Below are positions 45,181 to 53,621 of a DNA stretch of 64,000 bases, piece after piece. The stretch's first letter is position 1, and each line of letters starts with the position of its first letter. The stretch comes from Runella rosea. Its GTDB lineage: Bacteria > Bacteroidota > Bacteroidia > Cytophagales > Spirosomataceae. The stretch spans positions 6,461,001 through 6,525,000 of the forward strand of contig NZ_CP030850.1 in assembly GCF_003325355.1 (NCBI RefSeq), written 5' to 3'. The notes under the pieces were generated by a model, which searched no databases, was not told where the DNA came from, and saw only the letters and a list, made by a program, of their open reading frames with translations. Made by a program: the position numbers and the translations under genes.

Positions 45181-45723
45181 CAAAGTAAAACCGAGCGCGA
45201 ATATCGGAGTGTAATGACTCGTTGCAAAGATATTTTCACTAAAAAAAACCAAGACTACGGCCCTTCGTGGAGAATTTTGCGATTGCCGTCTATTACGGAC
45301 CAAATTTTTATCAAAGCGCAGCGCATCCGGACGTTGCAGGAAAATGGCTTTTCGAAAGTAGACGAAGGGGAAGTTCCAGAATTTATCGGAATCATTAATT
45401 ATTGCGTTATGGCCCTGATTCAGATTCAGTTAGGGGATAACAAAAGGACGGATTTTACGGCCGCCGAACTGACTGAACTGTACGATGCTCAGATGAATGA
45501 GGTCTATGAATTGCTATTTAACAAAAATCATGATTACGGCGAAGCTTGGCGCGATATGCGCGTGAGCAGTATGACGGATATTGTTTTAATGAAACTGTTC
45601 AGAATCAAGCAGATAGAAGATAATGAAGGTGTAACCATCATCTCTGAAGGTGTAAAGTCAGGGTATCAGGATATTATCAATTATTCGGTTTTTTGCCTTA
45701 TAAAACTAGGCTTGGCAGTTTAA
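45157..45723 (+). CDS. DUF1599 protein with internal duplication
   Basis: 188 residues; starts at 45157, 45166 or 45172 are all possible. Two DUF1599 units repeat: FTKKNQDYGPSWRILRLPSI (about 28-47) and LFNKNHDYGEAWRDMRVSSM (about 120-139), each followed by a helix of the form D(I/Q)xxxKxxRI. The domain has been linked with nucleotide-modification genes in phages by comparative genomics, but its bacterial role is unknown. Widespread single copies in Bacteroidota suggest a conserved house function. Divergent from folP. Confidence 0.87.
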   Translation: MNLMTMNDQSKTEREYRSVMTRCKDIFTKKNQDYGPSWRILRLPSITDQIFIKAQRIRTLQENGFSKVDEGEVPEFIGIINYCVMALIQIQLGDNKRTDFTAAELTELYDAQMNEVYELLFNKNHDYGEAWRDMRVSSMTDIVLMKLFRIKQIEDNEGVTIISEGVKSGYQDIINYSVFCLIKLGLAV

Positions 45724-46095
45724 GACTAACTAGGGTTCTTTTCTGGCCTGATTTTTGAAATTTGTGCAACTCAACAAAAGGAGCCTCTTATGAAGCGTAA
45801 AATAACCATTTGAACGAACCTTATGAGGCGATGCTTCAACGGGGGGCTACAGTAAACACCTGATGAGTGCTTTGTGCGGTTCTTTGAAGAAAGAGCCAAA
45901 TTTAGGGCATTTATGGGGATAGAAAAATCGCTCAAAAGGGAAATTGTTATTCGCAAAGTATCATGGATTTAGAAAACAACGAATTTTTGTTGTTCACGGT
46001 ATAGTGATAGCCCAAAGACCTCAGGATTTGGGAGATGTGATTATGATTGATGATTTTTTAAAATTTCAAAAGATAAATAACGAACCCACTCATTA
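45724..46095 (+). other. 372-nt intergenic stretch with gene-like fragments, no intact gene
   Basis: No complete gene is supported. In two plus-strand frames there are codon-like stretches without start codons: one near 45859-45965 (TPDECFVRFFEERAKF, then SLKREIVIRK) and one near 45962-46095 (YHGFRKQRIFVVHG, then QRPQDLGDV) that ends just before the next gene. Joined by one shift, these might be a decayed gene; the second fragment faintly recalls the start of App1-type (DUF2183) phosphatases. It could equally be random sequence. Confidence 0.3.
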
Positions 46096-47184
46096 ATGAA
46101 AATAGTAGCCCACATTGTTCGCTTCCTGGTTGGGGGCATTTTTATTTTCTCGGGATTGGTCAAACTCAATGACCCGGCTGGTACTCAAATCAAACTTGAA
46201 GAATATTTTGAAGTTTTTGCCGCCGATTTTCCCGCGATGCACGATTTTTGGATGTCTTTGGTGCCTTATGCGTTGTATTTTTCAGTGTTGATGTGCGCCG
46301 CTGAGGTGATTTTGGGCGTGGCGCTTCTCGTGTCGTGGCGGCTCAAACTGGTGAATTGGATTCTCTTAGCGCTGATTATTTTCTTTACGTTTTTGACGTT
46401 CTATTCCGCTTATTACAACAAAGTGACCGATTGTGGCTGTTTCGGTGATTTCCTTAAACTCAAACCTTGGACTTCTTTTACGAAAGATATTATCCTGTTG
46501 GTGCTGATTTTGTTCCTCATTTGGCAACGAAAAGTTTTCCGAAATCTTTTGACTGGCTCGTTGGTGGGCTTTTCGGCCATTTTTTCATTGGCTTTGGCCA
46601 TTTATGCTATTCGCTACCTGCCGCCTTTTGATTTTTTGCCCTACAAAATCGGTAACAACATTCCGCAATTGATGCAGCCTTCGGAGCCGTTGCGCTACAA
46701 ATACATCATGGAAAAAGACGGTAAATCTGAAGAGTTTGAGAAGTTTCCGACCGATACCACCTATAAGTACAAAGAAATGGTGCTTATCAACGAAAATGCC
46801 AAGCCGAAGATTACGGATTATAAAGTCTGGAACAATGAGGGCGATTTTACGCAAGAAACCTTCAAAGGGAAAAAGCTCATCATTATCATTAAAAACGGCC
46901 CAGACCTCAACGGCGCTAGTTTGGCTAAGATTCGTTCTTTGGTGAATTCACTGAAAGGCAGCGATATTGAATCATTGATTTTAACCTCTAACAGCGACGC
47001 AGAAATTCAGGAAATCCGTAAAGCTTACGCGCTGGATGTTCCTTATTTCTTTGCCGATGGCACCGTTTTAAAAACCATTTCGCGCTCCAATCCGGGCGTG
47101 TGGCTGCTCGACAACGGTACCGTTAAAGGAAAATGGCACTATAATAATACGCCTGATAAAGAAGGGGTTGTCGGTAAATTGTAA
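46096..47184 (+). CDS. BT_3928-like DoxX/MauE membrane protein with thioredoxin-like tail
   Basis: 362 residues. Four DoxX/MauE helices (residues 6-190) with the conserved KVTDCGCFGDFLKLKPW loop, then a soluble C-terminal domain (about 215-362) resembling a thioredoxin fold without a CxxC centre. Members are near-universal in Bacteroidota and probably serve disulphide or quinone redox chemistry in the envelope; this is inferred from MauE. aroK follows across a hairpin. Confidence 0.85.
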   Translation: MKIVAHIVRFLVGGIFIFSGLVKLNDPAGTQIKLEEYFEVFAADFPAMHDFWMSLVPYALYFSVLMCAAEVILGVALLVSWRLKLVNWILLALIIFFTFLTFYSAYYNKVTDCGCFGDFLKLKPWTSFTKDIILLVLILFLIWQRKVFRNLLTGSLVGFSAIFSLALAIYAIRYLPPFDFLPYKIGNNIPQLMQPSEPLRYKYIMEKDGKSEEFEKFPTDTTYKYKEMVLINENAKPKITDYKVWNNEGDFTQETFKGKKLIIIIKNGPDLNGASLAKIRSLVNSLKGSDIESLILTSNSDAEIQEIRKAYALDVPYFFADGTVLKTISRSNPGVWLLDNGTVKGKWHYNNTPDKEGVVGKL

Positions 47185-47195
47185 TATCAGTGTTC

Positions 47196-47238
47196 AGGAG
47201 TGAGGAGTGAGAAGATTTTCTTCTGACTCCTCACTCCT
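47196..47238. terminator. Hairpin of GAGTGAG units
   Basis: Arms of 18 nt match at 17 positions (left AGGAGTGAGGAGTGAGAA), loop 7 nt. Both arms are built of short repeats (GGAGTGA), like the palindrome near lacI. It starts 12 nt after the stop of the BT_3928-like gene. Confidence 0.65.
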
Positions 47239-47252
47239 CACTTCTCGCTTCT

Positions 47253-47768
47253 ATGAAAAACATATTCTTAGTAGGCCTTCCTTCGTCGGGGAAAACGACG
47301 CTTGGCAAACAGTTGGCTCGGCATATTCGGTACCGTTTTGTGGATACAGACGTGCTCATTGTCAAAGAACAAGGCATGAGCATTAATGATATTTTTGCCC
47401 AAAAAGGAGAGCCTTATTTCCGGGAGGCCGAAGCTCGAATTCTGCGGGCGATTCGTCCCGATTCCAAATTGATTGTGGCAACGGGCGGAGGAATTCCTTA
47501 TTTTCATGACAACATGGCGTACATCAAAGAAAACGGTATCAGCGTATTTCTGGATGTGTCGCCCGAGGAAATTGTAGCTCGTATTCAACGGCATTCATCC
47601 AACGACCGGCCTACCTACCGTAAACACGATACGCAACTTTTGCAGAACCTTCAACAAAAATACCATGACCGTTTACCTTTTTATTCGCAGGCCGATTTTA
47701 CGTTGAAGGGAGAAAATCTTCATATCAAACAACTAATCGAGGTTTTGCAGGAAGTCGTAATGGAATAA
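47253..47768 (+). CDS. aroK: Shikimate kinase
   Basis: 171 residues. P-loop GLPSSGKT (8-15), FVDTDVLI with the shikimate-binding acidic residues, the GGGIPYF Walker-B-like segment and DRPTYRK lid. It phosphorylates shikimate for aromatic amino-acid synthesis. It stands alone, with no other aro genes close by. Confidence 0.95.
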   Translation: MKNIFLVGLPSSGKTTLGKQLARHIRYRFVDTDVLIVKEQGMSINDIFAQKGEPYFREAEARILRAIRPDSKLIVATGGGIPYFHDNMAYIKENGISVFLDVSPEEIVARIQRHSSNDRPTYRKHDTQLLQNLQQKYHDRLPFYSQADFTLKGENLHIKQLIEVLQEVVME

Positions 47769-47815
47769 TAACGCTCATTTTTAGCTCGTTTTGTACAGAC
47801 ACAAATACACATTAT

Positions 47816-47846
47816 TTGTATAATCTTTTAAAGGGTCGTTTCTTTG
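47816..47846 (+). promoter_or_regulatory. Promoter of the methyltransferase/membrane-protein run
   Basis: TTG (47816-47818), 20 nt, then TTTCTTTG (47839-47846), one base from the -7 consensus. The ATG is 34 nt downstream. Confidence 0.5.
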
Positions 47847-47879
47847 CCCTACTAACTATTAAACGCTTTTAAAACCCGA

Positions 47880-48524
47880 ATGAATTACGAGAGAATTTAC
47901 CAATACCGCTTTAAGCAAGTAGCTCACGAAAAGAAGAAAGTGATTTGGAATATAATCGCTGACTATTTTTATCATAAACTAGGAAAGCCACAACGCATTT
48001 TGGACTCGGCGGGTGGGATGTGTGAGTTTATCAATGCGGTTCCTTCCCCCGAAAAATGGACGGTAGACATAGTTGATGCCATTAAAAATTACGCGGCTCC
48101 AGAGGTAAACCTTATCATTGGCGATATTCTGAAAGTGGATTTGCCCGAAAATTATTTTGACGCGGTATTTATTTCAAATTTTCTGGAACACCTTCACAGC
48201 CAGGAGGAAGTGGCGTTTTTTTTAGAAAGGATGTATAAATCACTCAAACCAGGAGGTAAAATCGGGATTATCGGGCCTAATTTTAAATATTGTTATAAGC
48301 AATATTTTGATTTTGCAGACCACACCGTTGTTCTTTCAGAATTGGGAGTGGAGGAACATCTGTACGGAGCTGGATTCAAAATCAGTGAATCACATGCGCG
48401 GTTTTTACCTTTGTCGTTTAGGGGAGGCTTACCTGTTCATCCATTGCTTGTGAAACTCTACCTGTCGATGCCCTTTACATGGTGGGTTTTGGGGAAACAA
48501 TTTTTGATAGTGGGCGAGAAATAG
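47880..48524 (+). CDS. Class I SAM-dependent methyltransferase
   Basis: 214 residues. SAM-fold landmarks: RILDSAGGMCEFINAV (motif I, degenerate), VDIVDAIKN, then YFDAVFISNFLEHLHS and LKPGGKIGIIGPNF. The first glycine loop is weakened (SAGGMCEF). A C-terminal hydrophobic PFTWWVLGKQFLIV segment suggests membrane association. The next gene starts 7 nt downstream. It probably methylates a lipid-linked or glycan intermediate handled by its membrane-protein neighbours, which is inference from order only. Confidence 0.85.
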   Translation: MNYERIYQYRFKQVAHEKKKVIWNIIADYFYHKLGKPQRILDSAGGMCEFINAVPSPEKWTVDIVDAIKNYAAPEVNLIIGDILKVDLPENYFDAVFISNFLEHLHSQEEVAFFLERMYKSLKPGGKIGIIGPNFKYCYKQYFDFADHTVVLSELGVEEHLYGAGFKISESHARFLPLSFRGGLPVHPLLVKLYLSMPFTWWVLGKQFLIVGEK

Positions 48525-48531
48525 AGGCGAT

Positions 48532-49782
48532 ATGTCAACACTTACGGTATTTTATATAAAGTTAGTATTGATTGCGTTTTCGTCTGTGGCTATTTGGTTA
48601 GGCGCTCGTTCGGATTCTTTTTGGCAACAAATTCAAGAAAAGCAGCAAGAAAATCGCCTTCTGGGCTTTGGGCTTATTTTGTTCAGATTGTTGCCCTTCA
48701 TTTTGGTGTATGTAGTAATGAATTATTCACCGCGCGGCGATGTGCCTTTTTTCTGGGGCAAAGCCACCGTGGCGTACCAAGGCGGCTTGGTCTATCGAGA
48801 TTTTGCTTCTTACCACGCTCCGCTGTTTTCGTACATTATTACCCTACCTATTTTGCTTTGGTATACTCCCAAAGCCATTGTGTTGTTGATGGTGATGATC
48901 GAAGCCGCCATTATTTGGGGTACCTATCGCACTTACAAGTCATTGCAAACCAATGCGTTTAAGTCAATAATGCTGTATGTGGTGCTCTCTGCGCCCGCAG
49001 TAATGGTGTTGTTGGGTGGACAGGAAGATATTTGGTTGTGGGGAATTGCGGTTTGGATGTTGTATTACTTTTTACGGACCAAAGACGACGGATTAGGGCT
49101 TGGACTTCGCTTTTCGGCGGGATTGATTGTTATTAAAGCTACTGCTGGTTTTTGGTTATTTCCATTATGGTTTTTGCTGAAAAAACGCTGGTCTTTCCTA
49201 TTGGGGATGATTCTGGTCGGTGTTCCATCGTTGGTTATTCTGTATTTATTGATGGGGATGGATTTTTTGATGCCCCTACAAATGACCACCAACTTGTTGA
49301 CACCCAACCTATTTACGGTAGTTAGGCCACTCATCACCGCGCTGCTAGGAAACGCGCCCGACCTGCCCACTTTTAGTTGGATTGGGATGGTGATTACGCT
49401 TTCTTCGGCAGTTTGGATGTTGTACTTTGCTCGGCATAAGCCATTGAAGCAGACTTTGCCTTTGGCATTTTTAGCGACCTACATTGCCATGACTATTTTC
49501 CAGCTCAGTTCTCCTGGGTATTACGTATTTACGTATATGCTTCCTTTGGTGATGGAGTTGGTAAATTGGAAAAAAAGCCGAGATGTGGTCATTTTGTTGC
49601 TTTTCAACGCGTTGCTTGTGGTGCAGCCTTTCCTCTTTACGCATTTGAATAGCCCAACCTACGACGACATAACCGTGTTAGGTGAGCCTTTATTCCTGTT
49701 GGAGTATACATTACAACTTTTAAATGTGGCCTGTTATGGATGGTATTTTCTGAAAGTATATCAAAAGGCGCGCTTCGCTTGA
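48532..49782 (+). CDS. Polytopic membrane protein, copy 1 of a tandem pair
   Basis: 416 residues with about ten membrane helices. Landmarks shared with the next gene: RLLPFILVYVVMNYSPRGD, then AYQGGLVYRDFASYHAPLF (an Asp- and His-containing extracytoplasmic loop) and GGQEDIWLW. The loop layout recalls GT-C or GT87-like mannosyltransferases using polyprenyl-phosphate sugars, but no motif proves it. Start is 7 nt after the methyltransferase stop, so the genes are co-transcribed. Confidence 0.7.
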   Translation: MSTLTVFYIKLVLIAFSSVAIWLGARSDSFWQQIQEKQQENRLLGFGLILFRLLPFILVYVVMNYSPRGDVPFFWGKATVAYQGGLVYRDFASYHAPLFSYIITLPILLWYTPKAIVLLMVMIEAAIIWGTYRTYKSLQTNAFKSIMLYVVLSAPAVMVLLGGQEDIWLWGIAVWMLYYFLRTKDDGLGLGLRFSAGLIVIKATAGFWLFPLWFLLKKRWSFLLGMILVGVPSLVILYLLMGMDFLMPLQMTTNLLTPNLFTVVRPLITALLGNAPDLPTFSWIGMVITLSSAVWMLYFARHKPLKQTLPLAFLATYIAMTIFQLSSPGYYVFTYMLPLVMELVNWKKSRDVVILLLFNALLVVQPFLFTHLNSPTYDDITVLGEPLFLLEYTLQLLNVACYGWYFLKVYQKARFA

Positions 49783-49846
49783 GGAGGTTGATTTAGGGTT
49801 TTTGACCCAATCATAAATTTAAAATCGTAAATCAAACATTTAATTA

Positions 49847-51097
49847 ATGCTCGTTATTGTTGCAAAAACCATTGTATCGCTGATTTGTATAAGTCTGGTG
49901 GGTATTTTACTTGCCTATCGGACCGCAATAGAACAGTGGATTGCGCGTCAAAATGAGCGATTATTGCTCGGTGGCGTTTGGGTGGCTACCCGGCTAGTAC
50001 CCTTTATCGTCATCTTCGTTATCATTGGTTTTACGCCATTTTCAGACCTTGATGGTTTTTATAATCAGGCTAGGGAAGCGGTACAACTCAAGATGGTTTA
50101 CCGCGATTTTTATTGTATGTATTCCCCCTTCTTTCCATACGTAAACGCGTTGGCATTGGGGTTTTGGATGGATAAAAAAGCGATTATTTTCATCATGATT
50201 CTTATCGAAGGTGGCGCATTGTGGACCACCAATCGGTATTATCGAGCACTGTTGCCAAGTAGTGAGCGAATTTTTAAAAGCCTGATTTACTTATTATTAC
50301 CTGGGTCGTTGGTGTTCTGTGTGTTTGGTGGGCAGGAAGATGAGTGGATGTGGTTTTTGCTCATAAGTGCATATTTGGTATGGCAACGTACCAAGCGTGT
50401 GGAATGGTTTGGGGTAGGACTTGTGGTTGGTTTTATGTTTACCAAAGCGGTTTTTATATTGGTTGGCCCAGCATTGTTGTTCTTGGTTCCTAAGCCTGTC
50501 AAATGGATTGTAGCGGCTGTGGTGGCGGGGGTTTTATGCTTAGGGGCTTTGTATTATTTTACCGAATTTCTGTGGTTGGAGCAACCCTTGCACGAAGCCG
50601 CTACCCTTCGCGCACCCAATTGGCTTTCAATTCTTAATCCGCTTACGTTTGGGATGCTCCATGCGGGGGCCAAAGGTTGGAATTGGTTAGGCTTATTGAC
50701 TACAGTGGGCGTGGGTGTCGGCTTAGCGTATCGCCTGCAAAAAGTGGATTTCGTTCGGGCTTTTTCGGCGGTTTTTGTGGTGGTATACGGCACCATGATG
50801 GTTGTGCAGCAAAGTGCTTACAGCAGCTATATATTTATATTCCTTCTGCCGCTTACGTTTGTCTGGGTTGATTTTAGTAATCGAAAAGAAATTGTTATGT
50901 TTCTGTTATTCAATGTGTTATCGGTTGTCCACCCTTCTTTGTGGTGGCGGCTCAAAAGTCCTTACTATTCTTCTCCTGCCGCTATTTTTGCCCAACCTAT
51001 GTATATTTTGGACTACATCTTGCAAGTAGGGGTTGTGATTTGCACAATCTACTTTCTACGGATGGTGTGGAAAAAATCCCTTCTTCTGACCAGTTAA
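49847..51097 (+). CDS. Polytopic membrane protein, copy 2 of a tandem pair
   Basis: 416 residues, exactly the length of its neighbour and co-linear with it: RLVPFIVIFVIIGFTPFSD, then QLKMVYRDFYCMYSPFFPY and GGQEDEWMW align with the corresponding segments. Divergence is high outside these. Conserved YRDF and GGQED are the best candidates for active-site residues. Same proposed GT-C-like class. Its stop codon lies inside the hairpin that ends the convergent dapF gene. Confidence 0.7.
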   Translation: MLVIVAKTIVSLICISLVGILLAYRTAIEQWIARQNERLLLGGVWVATRLVPFIVIFVIIGFTPFSDLDGFYNQAREAVQLKMVYRDFYCMYSPFFPYVNALALGFWMDKKAIIFIMILIEGGALWTTNRYYRALLPSSERIFKSLIYLLLPGSLVFCVFGGQEDEWMWFLLISAYLVWQRTKRVEWFGVGLVVGFMFTKAVFILVGPALLFLVPKPVKWIVAAVVAGVLCLGALYYFTEFLWLEQPLHEAATLRAPNWLSILNPLTFGMLHAGAKGWNWLGLLTTVGVGVGLAYRLQKVDFVRAFSAVFVVVYGTMMVVQQSAYSSYIFIFLLPLTFVWVDFSNRKEIVMFLLFNVLSVVHPSLWWRLKSPYYSSPAAIFAQPMYILDYILQVGVVICTIYFLRMVWKKSLLLTS

Positions 51098-51116
51098 TCT
51101 TAACTCAGAAGAAGGG
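51078..51116 (-). terminator. Terminator after dapF, overlapping a convergent stop
   Basis: Perfect 12-bp arms CCCTTCTTCTGA / TCAGAAGAAGGG with a 15-nt loop. On the minus strand a run of T (complement of 51071-51076) follows. The TAA of the plus-strand membrane protein is in the loop. Confidence 0.8.
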
Positions 51117-51123
51117 GCAAGGT

Positions 51124-51912
51124 CTATAAATCATCTACTTTGAACACGCCCTCAAACACTTTGATGGCGGGACCAATGAGGTAAATATTATCAAATTTTC
51201 CTGGAGCTTGGGCCACAAAAGAGACCCGAAGGTTTCCGCCCCGTGTCTTGACGTTGATGGGTGATTCCATCTGTAACCGGTCATGGGCCGACAGCGCGCA
51301 GGCCGTCACGCCAGTGCCGCAGGAGTAGGTTTCGTCTTCGACGCCGCGCTCGTAAGTGCGAACGTATAGTGAATCCTCGTTGAGTACTTCCACAAAATTG
51401 ACGTTAGTGCCGCCAAGAGGACCATAGACATCGCCATAACGGATTTTTTTGCCTTCATTGAAGACTTCGGCGGTTTCGATATCTTCTACGTAGGTTACCA
51501 AGTGTGGAGAGCCCGTGTTCATGAAATCATCGTTGCCGTCGTGTCGAATGCCCGATACATCAATCATGTTGAGGAATATTTCTTCTTCACATGCTACTGC
51601 TTTGTGCTCACCGTCTACGGCAATAAACGTGGTGTTTTCCTCAAACAGACCTAAATCCTGGGCAAAACGAACGGTACAACGACCGCCGTTGCCGCACATA
51701 CTGCCTTCGCCCCCGTCGGCGTTGAAATATACCATCCGAAAATCATAGTTTTCGGCATTTCGTAATAAGATAAGTCCATCGGCTCCGATGCCAAAACGGC
51801 GGTGGCACAAAAAGGCAATCAGGTTTTTATCGACAGGAAACTGTTCGGCGCGATCATCAATCATGATGAAGTCATTGCCGGTACCTTGGTATTTTGAAAA
51901 TGAAATCGTCAT
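51124..51912 (-). CDS. dapF: Diaminopimelate epimerase
   Basis: 262 residues. The two catalytic cysteines are present: MCGNGGRC (first, about residue 73) and SCGTGVTAC (second, about 198). N-terminal KYQGTGNDFIMIDD is typical. It turns LL- into meso-diaminopimelate for peptidoglycan and lysine. It is downstream of rplS but separated by a terminator. Confidence 0.96.
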   Translation of the reverse strand: MTISFSKYQGTGNDFIMIDDRAEQFPVDKNLIAFLCHRRFGIGADGLILLRNAENYDFRMVYFNADGGEGSMCGNGGRCTVRFAQDLGLFEENTTFIAVDGEHKAVACEEEIFLNMIDVSGIRHDGNDDFMNTGSPHLVTYVEDIETAEVFNEGKKIRYGDVYGPLGGTNVNFVEVLNEDSLYVRTYERGVEDETYSCGTGVTACALSAHDRLQMESPINVKTRGGNLRVSFVAQAPGKFDNIYLIGPAIKVFEGVFKVDDL

Positions 51913-51940
51913 TGTGGGTCTTGGGGGTTAAATTAGGTAT

Positions 51941-51971
51941 AAAAAAAGCCGCCTCTAAAGACAGCTTTTTA
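51941..51971 (-). terminator. Terminator after rplS
   Basis: On the minus strand AAAAAGC and GCTTTTTTT arms extend inward by five pairs including G-U wobbles around a TTAG loop. It starts 21 nt after the rplS stop. Confidence 0.75.
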
Positions 51972-51992
51972 TGACCACTCTGTGAAAGGAAA

Positions 51993-52349
51993 TTATTTCT
52001 TCTCCTTAACACGAGCGGCTTTTCCTTGCTTACCACGAAGATAGAACAAACGTGCACGACGTACTTTACCGCGACGAATTACTTCGATTTTGTCAACGCT
52101 TGGTGACAAAATAGGAATGATACGCTCAACACCTACACCGTTTGAAATTTTACGAACTGTAAACGTTTCGCCGTTTCCGCCGTTGTTACGACGTTGGATA
52201 ACGGTTCCGGTAAATACCTGAATACGTTCCTTGGCACCTTCAATAATTTTAAGGTGAACGCTGATAGTATCTCCAGCACCGAATGCAGGATGGCTGTCGC
52301 GTCTTCCAGCGAATTCAGCATCTACCAGTTTGATTAACTCATTAGTCAT
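51993..52349 (-). CDS. rplS: 50S ribosomal protein L19
   Basis: 118 residues from the ATG at 52349 ([15 protein letters not shown]), the conserved L19 start. [20 protein letters not shown], then [20 protein letters not shown] and [15 protein letters not shown] are diagnostic. It sits at the 30S-50S interface. trmD and rpsP are not adjacent. A full promoter lies about 85 nt upstream. Confidence 0.96.
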   Translation of the reverse strand: MTNELIKLVDAEFAGRRDSHPAFGAGDTISVHLKIIEGAKERIQVFTGTVIQRRNNGGNGETFTVRKISNGVGVERIIPILSPSVDKIEVIRRGKVRRARLFYLRGKQGKAARVKEKK

Positions 52350-52433
52350 TGTTTTAGTAAAATTGTAGCTTTTTCCAGCGGACGGCTTATCGGCCTTCAT
52401 TCAAAAAAGCGAGTTTATCAGAAAAATTGCCCG

Positions 52434-52464
52434 CAAAAGTACTGTTTTCTGCGGATAAATGCAA
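52434..52464 (-). promoter_or_regulatory. Promoter of rplS
   Basis: Minus strand TTG (52464-52462), 20 nt, then TACTTTTG (52441-52434): a full Bacteroidota promoter. Confidence 0.7.
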
Positions 52465-52567
52465 TTGAATTGCGGGAGTTTTTAGCTTTAGTGAATGTTT
52501 TTTTTCCTGAATTGTTATCCTACAAACGCAGGAGGCACTTTTTAGGCTAGATAATCGACCACTTGTG

Positions 52568-52575
52568 TATCTTTG
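52568..52575 (+). promoter_or_regulatory. -7 element of metF
   Basis: TATCTTTG, exact TAnnTTTG, 21 nt before the metF ATG. The 196-nt gap to rplS has no sign of a SAM or cobalamin riboswitch. Confidence 0.5.
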
Positions 52576-52596
52576 CTTTCCAAATGAACAGCACGC

Positions 52597-53556
52597 ATGA
52601 CCAAAATTACCGACTACATTCAGCAGGCCAACGGAAAAACTTTGTTTTCACTGGAAGTTATTCCACCACTTAAAGGGAGCAGTATCAAGGAGTTATTGGC
52701 CAATATTGAGCCATTAATGGATTTTAAACCTCCATTTATTGATGTTACGTACCACCGGGAAGAGTACATCGAACAGATGCTTCCTGACGGAACCGTCAAA
52801 CACATTGTAACGCGCAAACGTCCCGGAACTTTGGGGATTTGCAGTTCAATCATGCACAAATTTGGCGTGGATGCGGTTCCTCACGTACTGTGTGGGGGAT
52901 TTACGCGGGAAGAAACCGAAGATTTTTTGATGGATTTACACTATTTGGGCATTGATAATGTGTTGGTTTTGCGCGGTGATCCCGCCAAGCCTTACAAGAC
53001 CTTTAAACCCAAAACAAACGGCCACGAATACGCGAGTCAATTGGTGGAGCAAGTGGCCAACATGAACAAAGGCCAATACCTGCACGAAGGCGTAGAAGCA
53101 TTAGCACCAACGGATTTTTGCATTGGGGTGGCGGCGTATCCTGAAAAACACTTTGAAGCCGTTGATTTCGATGTTGATTTTGAGTATTTAAAACAAAAAA
53201 TTGCGCTGGGAGCGGATTATATTGTGACGCAGATGTTTTTTGATAACAGCAAGTACTTTGAGTTTGTGAAGCGCTGCCGAGAAGCGGGCATTACGGTTCC
53301 GATTATTCCGGGTTTAAAGCCGCTTTCAACCAAAAAACAACTGAGTGTGTTGCCGCGTATTTTTTATCTACACATGCCCGACGATTTTGTCAAAGCAGTC
53401 GAAGCTTGCGAAAATGACGTGCAGGCCAAACAAATAGGAATTGAATGGTGTACGCAGCAATGCAAAGAATTGATGGCGTTTGGTGTGCCCGTACTGCACT
53501 TTTATACGATGGGCAAGTCTGAAAATATTTACAAAATAGCGTCTCAGTTGTATTAA
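52597..53556 (+). CDS. metF: 5,10-methylenetetrahydrofolate reductase
   Basis: 319 residues. SLEVIPPLKGSSI (FAD barrel start), FIDVTYHREEY, NVLVLRGDPAKP, DYIVTQMFFDN and HFYTMGKSENIYKI are family segments. It makes 5-methyl-THF for methionine synthesis. The N-terminal motif reads SLEVIPP where many enzymes read SFEFFPP, usual for this phylum. Monocistronic with its own terminator. Confidence 0.95.
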   Translation: MTKITDYIQQANGKTLFSLEVIPPLKGSSIKELLANIEPLMDFKPPFIDVTYHREEYIEQMLPDGTVKHIVTRKRPGTLGICSSIMHKFGVDAVPHVLCGGFTREETEDFLMDLHYLGIDNVLVLRGDPAKPYKTFKPKTNGHEYASQLVEQVANMNKGQYLHEGVEALAPTDFCIGVAAYPEKHFEAVDFDVDFEYLKQKIALGADYIVTQMFFDNSKYFEFVKRCREAGITVPIIPGLKPLSTKKQLSVLPRIFYLHMPDDFVKAVEACENDVQAKQIGIEWCTQQCKELMAFGVPVLHFYTMGKSENIYKIASQLY

Positions 53557-53570
53557 TCTGAACGTATAGA

Positions 53571-53607
53571 AACGAAAAAAGCCGCTCACTGAGCGGCTTT
53601 TTTCGTT
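53571..53607. terminator. Bidirectional terminator
   Basis: Near-perfect palindrome: arms AACGAAAAAAGCCGCTC and its complement with a 3-nt loop, flanked by A and T runs. Serves metF and the convergent small gene. Confidence 0.95.
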
Positions 53608-53621
53608 TTGAAGGTAGTTGA

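Noticed and set aside
45771-45956. 61-residue minus-strand open frame in the gap before the BT_3928-like gene
   Set aside because: No signal peptide, domain or promoter; composition is that of random sequence.
47196-47238. tRNA-like or other structured RNA in the repeat-rich gaps
   Set aside because: Stems are single hairpins of low-complexity units; no cloverleaf or conserved tRNA bases.
52401-52596. Possible SAM or other riboswitch before metF
   Set aside because: The gap is short and holds two promoters; no aptamer-like helices were seen.
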